From: Chrysochromulina tobinii
Taxonomy: Eukaryota > Haptophyta > Prymnesiales > Chrysochromulinaceae
Assembly: GCA_001275005.1 (NCBI GenBank)
Contig: JWZX01000754.1
Location: 1 to 18,881 of the forward strand
Direction: 5' to 3'
Length of the DNA stretch: 18,881 nt
Shown: piece by piece, positions 7,112 to 15,700 of the stretch
Position numbering within the stretch: position 1 is the stretch's first letter
Layout of the letters: each line of letters starts with the position of its first letter
Position numbers and translations under genes: made by a program
Notes under the pieces: model-generated
What the model was told of the DNA's origin: nothing
The model's database searches: none
The model's input: the letters and a program-made list of their open reading frames with translations, nothing else

Positions 7112-10100
7112 ATGCCGATCGTGGCGACCATCGGCAAATGCTCGACCGCGCCCGACGCGGCCGACTTCGACTCCTTCTGGCGATGGGAGGTCCGGATGCA
7201 GCGCGGCGCCGCGAACAACACAATCTTTGGCAAAACGACCAATCTTTACATCAACGACCGGTGCTTCGTGCCGCGGCGCGTGTGCAAGGTGCACCTGAGT
7301 CAGTCGAGCGCGACGCTGTTGCTGCCGCGCGAAGGGCCGGCGAACATAGATCTTTATCCTCAGCTCTACGACGTCGTCATAGGCGCCGCACAGGTGATGG
7401 GCGTCGTCGCGCGCACGAGCTTCGCCTCGCTGCTCGAGCAGGCTGGCAGCGCCCCTGTAGTAAATCTCGGCAAGGGTGCCGCCGGCCCGCATGTGTACAC
7501 CGACCCGGACAATTGGCCAGTGTTGGCACCGCTCTTCACGAATGCGCGCGCCGTCATTATCTGCGTCATGTCCGGGCGCTCCTCGCCCAACTCGATGACG
7601 GGCCCATTTAACGGACAGTCCTTCGGAGCCGAGCAGATCCGAAATTTCGACGAGGTACTCAGCCTTTCGCGCCAGCCGAGCGAAGCGGCACGGCGGCGGA
7701 GCGAGAGGCTCCAGCGTGAGTCGCTCGCGTCGGCTCAGGCGGCATACGTCGACCTCGTACGCCGCATCCGAGCGGTCGCGAGCAGTCGCGCGCCGCGTAT
7801 CATACTCGCTTGGTTCTCAAGTTGTCCCCTCGCCGGTTGCGCTGAGTTGTGGGAGTACCCGCAGTACTTCATGCGCCCGCCCGGTGTGAACGAGAGTCAC
7901 AACGTGCTCTGGCCCCTCGGCCAGGCCCTCGGCGCCGAAGTCGTCGACTTATCCTCCCGAAATCTCCCGCCCTCGCCCCCGATTGCCATCGATCAATGCT
8001 CGAGCTGCGTCGTGGGCGCCGTCGTGGGCGCCGTCGTGGGCGCGGGCGCGGGTGGCGGCGCGAGTGGCGGCGCTGGAGAGGGCGGCGGCCGCGGCGTGGT
8101 CGGTGGCGGTCGCGTGTGCTCGTCTCCAGAGTTTCGTCAAGACGCCCTCAAGGCCGGCCGCACCTGCGGCGTCCACTGCTCCGCGGTAATTGCCGCTGAT
8201 TGCCGCTGATTGCCACTGATTGCCACTGATTGCTCAAGGCCGGCCGCACCTGCGGCGTCCACTGCTCCGCGGTAATTGCCGCTGATTGCCGCTGATTGCC
8301 GCTGATTGCCGCTGATTTCCACTGATTGCCACTGATTGCCACTGATTGCCACTGAGTCTCCCGAGTTTTTGTCAAGACGCGCGCAAGGCCGGCCGCACCA
8401 TTGCTCCGCGGTGAGAGAGGGAGGGCTGACCGGCGTGTCCACGGCAATGGCTCTCGGTTGGCACGCATTACCCTGATGACACGCCAGCGAGCTCGCGTGC
8501 CCTTGATGTCCACTCATGATGTGTTGATGGCCTCACTCATCAGGTGAGAGACCGTATTACCCTTATTGCCATTGATTGTCGCTGATTGCCATTGATGGCC
8601 TCACTCATCAGGTGAGAGACCCGTATTACCCTGATGACATCGCCCACGAGCACGCGGCACGCGTGCTCGACTACGTGCTCAAGTCGGCGCCCGCGCCCAA
8701 TAAGGTTCGGTCGGCGAAGAATCTGGATCTGAATCTGAATCTGCTGCCGCCGACGATGACCGGTACGGCGCTTCCCCGCGAGGAGGTCGGCTCGGCTCGA
8801 CCGTTGCAGCTCTATGGCAAGCTCTTCTTCTCGCACGTGCACAAGGTCGCCGGCACCACGCTCAACGCGTACCTGACGGGACTCGAGGGCATCAACGACT
8901 GCGCGGCGACTGGGATCGACGCCACCGACGCGAGCTCGCCCGTTGTGAATGAAGACCACGTCAGCCCTACCTCCTGGGCTGCCTTCGAACGCTGGTGGTT
9001 TCATCCGGAGCCGCGGTGCAACTTTGCTTCGATTGAGGAGCCCGAGCTGGGCGAGGTGCGATCTCCTCTGATGGCCACTGATGGCCTCTGATGGCCACTG
9101 ATGGCCGCTGATGGCCGCTGATGGCCGCTGATGGCCGCTGATGGCCGCTGATCGCATCCTTCATCAGGTGCATGCACGCATTCAGGCCGCGCGCAAGGGG
9201 CGTGGCTCCGTCAGCGCGCCTCTCCCACACGAACCTCAGCTACTCTCATTTCTGCGGGATCCCGTCTCGCGCTGCCGCTCGCATTGGGCCTACGCCCAGG
9301 AGTTTTGCCGACGCCCGGACCGCGTTCGCACCCCGTACGCGGATTGCCATTGATTGCCTCTGATTGCCTCTGATTGCCTCCCTAATTAGCCCGCCCAGGC
9401 CGCGCGCTTCGCCGAGCGGTACGCGGAGGGCCACTGATTGCCCCGGATTGCCATTGATTGCCCCGGATTGCCATTGATTGCCCCGGATTGCCATTGATTG
9501 CCCCGAATTGCCATTGAGTGTGCATGAGTGTCGCTGATTGTCTCCTTCAAAAGGTACTGTCGAGACGTCTTTCTTCCGCGCTTTGGCGCCGTGAACGACA
9601 GCGCCACGCACGAGGCGTTTGTCCAAGCTCAGTGCACGGAGCGCGCGAGTCGCTCGCTCACGCCGCTGAACGGGATCGACGACCCGGTGCGATTTCTACA
9701 GCGGAACGTCAGCTTTGTGGGCGTACACGAACTCTTTCTCGAGTCGGTCTGCCTGCTATTGCACCAGGTGTCTGATGGCCTCTGATTGCACCTCTGTTGG
9801 CCTCTGATGGCCTCTGATTGCACCAGGTGTCTGATGACTGCCGGATGGCCTCTGATGGCAGCCAGATGCCCTCTGATGACCTCTGATTGCCTCTGATGAC
9901 CTCTGATGACCTCTGATTTCTACCCTCACCAGGCGGGCCAGTTGCCCACTCGGCTGTGCACGTGCGTCGAAAGTCCGGGCGGCGGCGGAAAGCAGCATCT
10001 CGGCATCGCGCAAGAGCTGCGCCCGCCCCTGAGCGAGGCTTGGAAACGAAGCCGGCTGGCAGCGACGGGCGTGCCGCCCTTGTTGACCACGGACGCCGAG

Positions 10101-10217
10101 ATCCTCCGACGAAGCCCACGCGATGCGGCCATCTATTCAGCCATGCTCAGGACGGTTCGGCAGCGCATCCGCACCGCCCTGCCAAACACCATCTGCAACG
10201 ACCGCGGCTACAAGTGA
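7112..10217 (+). CDS. DUF6473-like domain fused to PAPS-dependent sulfotransferase, five exons
   Basis: Exons 7112-8185, 8612-9055, 9168-9334, 9554-9767 and 9933-10217 join with matching phases (0,0,2,0) to 727 residues. The N-terminal half resembles bacterial DUF6473: NLGKGAAGPHVY at 118-129, CVMSGRSSPNS at 151-161, and the closing YYPDDIAHEHAARVLDYVL (363-381). A Gly/Ala/Val low-complexity insert (about 300-333) interrupts it. The C-terminal half has sulfotransferase PAPS signatures: FFSHVHKVAGTTL (430-442, 5'-phosphosulfate loop with K436) and LRDPVSRCRSHW (535-546, 3'-phosphate motif). It should move sulfate from PAPS to a glycan or other acceptor, probably in the Golgi, though no signal anchor is visible at the chosen start. 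DUF6473 genes often sit near sulfotransferases and capsule genes in bacteria (from memory). One intron copy (9390-9418) might be a missed microexon. Confidence 0.78.
8186..8611 (+). other. Intron 1 of the sulfotransferase fusion: repeat array plus copies of both exon edges
   Basis: Donor GTAATT at 8186; acceptor CATCAG ends at 8611; phase 0. It contains two blocks of about 10-bp CTGATTGCC units (8191-8233 and 8279-8355). The end of exon 1 (8151-8185, AAGGCCGGCCGC...TGCTCCGCG) recurs at about 8234-8271 and, in a diverged copy that starts further upstream, at 8356-8410. The start of exon 2 recurs at 8544 after an identical CTCACTCATCAG, but that copy lacks one C. A weaker third copy of exon 2 sequence lies at about 8461-8488. 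Confidence 0.8.
9056..9167 (+). other. Intron 2 of the sulfotransferase fusion: CTGATGGCC array
   Basis: Donor GTGCGA at 9056; acceptor TCATCAG ends at 9167; phase 0. Almost the whole 112-nt intron is nine CTGAT units at a strict 10-bp period (CTGATGGCC plus a variable base). The first four bases (GTGC) equal those of exon 3. Confidence 0.85.
9335..9553 (+). other. Intron 3 of the sulfotransferase fusion: TTGATTGCC array with copied donor
   Basis: Donor GTACGC at 9335; acceptor CAAAAG ends at 9553. The junction splits a Pro codon (CC|G) and gives RTP|YCRDVF. It carries CTGATTGCC and TTGATTGCCCCGGATTGCCA units (the latter a 20-bp higher-order period at about 9432-9512). The donor start GTACGCGGA recurs at 9419-9427. 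The first four bases, GTAC, equal the first four of exon 4. Confidence 0.75.
9768..9932 (+). other. Intron 4 of the sulfotransferase fusion: CTGATGACC/CTGATTGCC array with copied junction
   Basis: Donor GTGTCT at 9768; acceptor CTCACCAG ends at 9932; phase 0. Built from CTGATGGCCT, CTGATTGCCT and CTGATGACCT decamers. The exon 4/intron junction (TTGCACCAG|GTGTCTGATG) recurs exactly inside the intron, with its copied donor at 9827. Confidence 0.8.
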
Positions 10218-10475
10218 CGAGAGGTTAAGGACATGAAACCGGACTGTTCGGTTTGAGTAGTACGGAGGTGCAAAACTCTACGTGTCTGAGCGGTCCGTGA
10301 CCCGTCACCCCAGATGTCAGTTGATCGACACGGTCACATAATCCAGCCCGCCCCCCCCCGCTCACCCTTTTCGAGTATGGTGTATGCAAAAGCCTTAAGG
10401 TGTCCCTCAATTTCCATAGGAGCATCAACTGTGAGTGGACCGGTGCATCTAGTCCAGTCGCCACCAAAATCCGAT
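10218..10475. other. Convergent spacer, nothing recognised
   Basis: 258 nt between the 3' ends of the sulfotransferase fusion (+) and the GT15-like gene (-). It holds a C-run near 10350-10359. Open frames here are short and featureless. Both 3' ends must be processed here. Confidence 0.5.
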
Positions 10476-12179
10476 CTAGTGACCTAGCCGCTTTTCTACT
10501 ACATACTTCTTGCCTCTGGGCCCAGCAACAGCCCCAAGGCTTGGCTGCCGATCCACCCACCATGACCCATTGGTTGCCTCCGCCTGCGCCTTGCCCCACC
10601 TCCCGAACTCATCGCGCAGCATGCTAAAGCACGCCGTGAAGTTGCTCGTCCTTGCCGACATGGGGTCGCATTCGCACTCTGGGCCATACCACGATTGCTG
10701 AGCCTTTCTCGCAGAGTGGCAGTAATACGGCTTAGGTGGCTCGCCGTCGCAATGAGTGCTCTGCGTCTGCACGGGTCCGAGGAAGAGCGACTCGAAGGGA
10801 GCTCGATGCCGCTCTGTTGTAGTCGTGGCTATTGGCGAGGTCCTCACAACGCAGGGCCGCTTCATCCTCTGGCCGCGGTCGTTGTCACGGCATACCGGCG
10901 CGTGCATCATCTCATGGAATCGTGCGAGCGTCTTGGGGGATGGGTTTGTGCCAAGGGCAAGGCCGCCGTATTGCATGCAGCGGATCGACTTGCCACTCAA
11001 GAATTCTGGATCTGCATTGAGCCCGAGAATGTTGCCATCCTTGCTGATCGGATGGCTCCGAAACGTCATGTGCTCGTAGGTAAAATCACGCAGCATGCGC
11101 ACCCGCTCACGCGGCACGAAGCTCTGAATTGCGATGGAGTGCCAAAGGATGTCATTCCACCTGTGCGTGTAGATGGTGTTTGATGCGGCGACGAACGCGA
11201 GGTATGCTTGGACTTGAGGCTCCAGCCAGAAGGCAACGCGGCTTGCAAAGAAATTGTTGTAGATTCCGTAGAGAGGCCCGCACAGACGATACAGAAAGCG
11301 ATCCAATCCGAGTTCAGAGCCAGGTCGGCTTATGTTCAGACGGCATGGCTCGAGCAACCACTTTGGGCGCACTTGATGCGCCTCGAGGAAGAGTTTCACA
11401 AATTTGAAGAAATTAGCTTCTTGCCACGGGCGGTCCCACACGGCCGCACGATAGACGTAATCGAGGCCTTCAGCACGCATGCGCTCGAAGACGTTGTACT
11501 GGATGGGGTCAAACACAAAAGAATCCTCGTCCATGCGCATCACGTATTCGTAGCCCTCTCGAGCAACGATGCCCCAAAGTCCGATGGCAAAAAGCCGAAT
11601 CATGTGTCGGTAGCCCACGCTGAAGGATCGTGCCTGCGCCCATTCGTTCCGAGGCGGCAAGCCAGGCGGCACCTCAAAATCGTAGGGCCCGAGTTGCTTG
11701 AATCGGCCAACGACATCCGGGCCCAGTTCCGCTAAGATGCTTCGCTGCGAGGTCATGTTGATATCCCCTGCATGCAGAAAAAGCATGTCGTCCCTGTTCC
11801 TGAAATTGTAATTCTGCATCAGCGAGCGGACACTGAGCCGAAGCAGCTGCAGTGAGTCACGACCGTAACTCGAATGGCGTGCCTGGGCAAGGTACACGAT
11901 GACGCCGAGCGTCTGGACTCGATTTGCCTGGATCATGGTGCTCGCTGTAATGACAGTGTCGTCCCACCCTTTGCCACGACTGCTGGTCTGGCAAGGTCGT
12001 GGGCACCCGCACAGGCCGAAATCGAAGCCGCTGCAATTGCCGATCACCGAGTCATTGGTCCCATGTCTCAAGAGAAGTTTCGCACGTTCGAGAACAGGTA
12101 GCAGAGCCGACATAGGTTTTCTTGCGGAATGCGATACTGTACTGTACGACACATCCCGTGAACAGTAAAATGGTTTCAT
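10476..12179 (-). CDS. GT15-like (KRE2/MNT1-type) glycosyltransferase
   Basis: 567-residue intronless frame. Residues about 90-370 match the GT15 alpha-mannosyltransferase layout: a first beta strand (TLGVIVYLAQA, 90-100), a stem recognition helix (SFSVGYRHMIRLFAIGLW, 185-202), then YEYVMRMDEDSFVFDPIQYNVFERM (210-234), which parallels the YYWRVEPDVKFFCDIDYDPF core of yeast Kre2/Mnt1. NNFFASRVAFWLEPQVQAYL (308-327) and YTHRWNDILWHSIAIQSF (337-354) parallel the conserved C-terminal part. The acidic MDED (216-219) is the probable nucleotide-sugar/metal site. Yeast relatives use GDP-mannose in the Golgi. No clear signal anchor is seen, so an upstream exon may be missing. About 135 extra C-terminal residues contain a Cys-rich patch (YYCHSARKAQ...CEC). 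Start could be M1 (12179) or M23 (12113). Confidence 0.78.
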   Translation of the reverse strand: MKPFYCSRDVSYSTVSHSARKPMSALLPVLERAKLLLRHGTNDSVIGNCSGFDFGLCGCPRPCQTSSRGKGWDDTVITASTMIQANRVQTLGVIVYLAQARHSSYGRDSLQLLRLSVRSLMQNYNFRNRDDMLFLHAGDINMTSQRSILAELGPDVVGRFKQLGPYDFEVPPGLPPRNEWAQARSFSVGYRHMIRLFAIGLWGIVAREGYEYVMRMDEDSFVFDPIQYNVFERMRAEGLDYVYRAAVWDRPWQEANFFKFVKLFLEAHQVRPKWLLEPCRLNISRPGSELGLDRFLYRLCGPLYGIYNNFFASRVAFWLEPQVQAYLAFVAASNTIYTHRWNDILWHSIAIQSFVPRERVRMLRDFTYEHMTFRSHPISKDGNILGLNADPEFLSGKSIRCMQYGGLALGTNPSPKTLARFHEMMHAPVCRDNDRGQRMKRPCVVRTSPIATTTTERHRAPFESLFLGPVQTQSTHCDGEPPKPYYCHSARKAQQSWYGPECECDPMSARTSNFTACFSMLRDEFGRWGKAQAEATNGSWWVDRQPSLGAVAGPRGKKYVVEKRLGH

Positions 12180-12706
12180 CCGGTTTCACGTTCACAGTCA
12201 GTCAGTCAGTTTCGGGCACGTTAGTGTGGCCTCAATCAACGGCCTCAACCGTCCCCATACGACGTGATGAACGCTGCTGACTGCCAAACACTGCCGTCGC
12301 CGCCGCATCTCGTCTGCACTGAACACTCAAGTGCCCTAGCGTGTCTTGCCGGCTTTCCGGCTTTCGGGGTCTCAGGTAATCGGGTACTAGCCTACTACTC
12401 GGATCTCGGTAAAAGATCGCGCAAGGCCCAACACACACCGGCCGACATCCGACAAACGATCGGATCAGCGCCCGGCCCGAAAGCGAAACGAGACCGCGTG
12501 CACACACTTGACGCTACAACTGTTATACAACTGTCGTTCGACTCACGACTGTAATATGATGGCACGCTTTTTATGGGGCAAATATCTCATTACTCATAGG
12601 AACATCGCACCATCCTCGGACTATCCTAAACGATCCCTTGAACTGGACTTCCTTGGACTTCGCTTCACCAGATCCTTCTGCGGATGGAACTGCGCCTTGT
12701 TCTGCA
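12180..12706. promoter_or_regulatory. Upstream region of the GT15-like gene / 3' flank of the EF-hand gene
   Basis: 527 nt between two minus-strand genes. It holds four CAGT tetramers (12195-12210) close to the GT15-like start and AT-rich sequence near 12520-12600. No supported coding region; frames at 12232-12507 and 12264-12554 lack any recognisable feature. Confidence 0.4.
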
Positions 12707-15700
12707 TCAACGACTACCTGCTTTCCAATTGTCTTTCGCGGCGAAATCCAATTCCAATTGCTGTACGTCCAATTTCTTGGACGCATCTATTTGTCCCATG
12801 GCGGCGGCGCCCAGGTTGGTGAGCCACGACCCGATCGTTTTGCTGAGCTCGACGCCGCTGCGCACCATGCTTCCGATGGCGCTGCTCTCGGCCGCAGCGA
12901 GAAGCGAGAAGTGCGCTTGAAGCTTCTGCGCCTTATTCAGATTTGCCTTGATGGAGCCGAGCTTGCGCTCAGCGACGCTCTGACGAGGCGCCATGAAGCG
13001 CATCAGCTTCTCCATGTCGTCGAAGGGCACCACGCGAGGGGCGAGAGGGTTGTCGAAGTCGAAGGCGGCATTGATGGCGGTGACCTGCCCTTCCGTCAAA
13101 TGCTCTCCCAGTAATCTCACCAAGAATTGGAACTCGTCCTCCTGCAATCCCGAGTCCACCTCGAGCGCGGTGAGGTGCGCACGGTGCGCACTCGCGCCGT
13201 TGCGCAGCACCTCGCTACCGCGCAGGTGATACCGCTGAGCCTCGGCCCGGAACTCTCCCACCTGCCCAGCGAGACGATCGGCCGCCGCACGCAGGTGCAC
13301 TCGCTTCTGGCGCAGCAAGTGCCATGCGGCTTCTCGGTATTCTGGCCCGTGAAGCGGGTCGGCGCTCGAGTAGAGCAGCTTCACGAGCACGTTACTCTCT
13401 TCGCGCCCGAATCCAGCGGTCTTGAGGTTCGAGAGCGTCGAGAGCATGTTGTCAAAGTGGGCAAGGGGCACGAGGGACTGGGCCTCGTCATCGAGGGTCG
13501 CTAGGACGTCAACGTCGTTGTCATCGATAGCCGTCTGCAGGCCAAAGGCGTGAAGCAGCCCCCTGCCGGCCGCCTGGGGGCTGCTTCGTGACTCGAGCAC
13601 CTCGTCACGACTCTCGCGCCCCTCAGCCTTGAAGAGGCTACCACGCACCTGCTCCTCCAGTAAGCTTCGCCTCGCGCGTGCCTCATTCGACGGGCCACCC
13701 GCCTTGGCGCCTGCGCCGTCCAGGGCAGTGGCGCCATCCCCATCCTGACCGACAAGCGCCTTGAGCCAAATGGGTATACGCCCGGCGTCCTCCTTGACTG
13801 GTTTGGGCGCGAGCGTCACGATGCTGTGCTGCCTCAGCCCTAGTAGCTCCGCGTCCTCGTCGCGCTCATCCGCTGCGAGCGGGCGGAGCTTACGCACAAA
13901 GTCCGCAAAAGAAATCGCATGCACGCGTTGCTGCCGCGGCTGGTACTCCTCATCGTGAAACGAAGCGTCTGGTGTCGGGCTCTCCTCGTCTGGAGTGCGA
14001 ACCGTCAGCTTCGATGCGAATACAGCGTGCTTTTCGCTGGGCTGTGCGCTGGTAACGGCGCTTGAGCTTGCGTTCGTGACGGCGCCCGCGCTTGCGTTCG
14101 CGGCGGCGCCCCCACAGCTCTTCACCTCAGTCGCGAAGCCTTCGGAGAGCTCCTCGACCGCCCCGAGGACTGCGTGCACGTTCTTGTTGAGGCTGAGCTT
14201 CTTGGTGGCCTTCAACGCTCCCCGCAACGCCGCGAACTTGCCCGGTACCTTGCCCACCGTTACCACCTTCTCCTTCACCGTCTTCTCCTCTGCAGTGGCC
14301 CCGTCCAAGCCCCGTTTCGGCGCGTCGAGCGACGCAAAGAGGCGCGTCAGCTCGGGGGCGCACCGGCGCAGATCGCTATCGGACCCATAGTCACCAAACA
14401 GCGCCACGAGCTTCTCAAACTCGGACAGAGAGATGGAGTCCCACTCATTGAACTCGGGCTGCTTACGAGGCGCCATCCCGTATCTGAGCACGGGCGGCTG
14501 CTGATGGCGTCGCAGGGCCGCCTGCTGGCCAGTCGAGGAGAGCATTTGCATGAGCAGTCCGCCCCGGCGCCGCGTGCGCAGCCGATGCCAGCCAGATGCC
14601 TTCTTTGGCGTCCCTGGCTGGTTGCCAAAGACGGTTCGCCGAAGGTCTCTGAGTTTCTGGGGTGTAGGTGTCACAGGCGACAGTCCCTGGTGTGAAGGCG
14701 ACAGTCCCCGAGAAGGCGACAAGGCCCGGAGTGGGCTCAGTCTCGCCTGGGCGCACTCGAGCCAATCGCCTCGAGCCTGCTGTTCACGGCTAGGATGCTT
14801 GCGTGCGTCCTCGGCGTCCGCTTGAGCCTGCTTGCGTTTGAGCTCGTCGAGCTCGCGCCTCTGGAGATCGAGTCGCTTCTCATAGGCACACTGGACTTCG
14901 AGAAGCTCGGCCTCGCTCAACGGGCGCGCGGATGTCCAGTCAGTGCCGCCGAGCAGCAGCCATGCCTGTCGCGACGCCTCAGCGGCCACGGCCTCGTCGG
15001 GGCAGAAGATGGCGCGCAGCACGACGGCCACCTGATCGGGCGCGAAGCCGAGTGGTTGCATGCCGCCGAGGAGGCGGCGCGCGAACGCGTGCGATGCGAA
15101 TGGCATGGCAACGAGCGTCTCTTGGTCTAGGGCGCGCCAGAGCTGCGCCTCCAACCGCACAGCGCCCAACACGCCGCGCTCCATGTCGATCCCCCTGCGC
15201 GGTGCGCCGCGTGCCAGTTGCGCGAGCCTGCGCAACAGGCCACCCAGCTCCTCGAATTCCAGCACGCCGTTCTGGTCGGTGTCCAACTTGACGAACTCCG
15301 CCTTCACCGAGGATGCATCGATCGACTCGCCAAAGATGGCAAAGATCGACTGGACCTCGCGTAGCGTCAGGTGTCCGCGCCCCATTGGATCGAAGACAGC
15401 CCACGCCGGCTGGAGCGCCTCTGGTTCTTGCGTCACGAACATCGCACGCAGCACCGCGGCGGCTTGCTCGGGCTTGTACCCCGCACTGACGACGCTCTTG
15501 CGCATCCGGTCATACGCACGCTTGAATCGCTTGGGCACGCGTCGCTGCAGCTGACGCTCCTCGCGAATCTCCGACTCCGTCGCCTCCTCAGCTCGGCTCT
15601 CCTCGAAGCGCTCGTTGCCCAACTCGACGCTCCGCAGCAAGCGTGCGAACTCGTGGTACGCCAGCCAATTGTCCCAGTCAGCGAGCACGGACTGGAACTC

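Noticed and set aside
8137-10119. Long minus-strand frames rich in repeated Gly-Asn-Gln-Trp/Gln-Ser and Gly-His-Gln-Arg-Pro-Ser (8137-8517, 8540-9157, 9246-9626, 9709-10119)
   Set aside because: They are antisense translations of the intron repeat arrays. The 10-bp period puts the same short peptide in all frames, so openness is a product of the repeat, not of coding. Similar predicted proteins in databases may be the same artefact.
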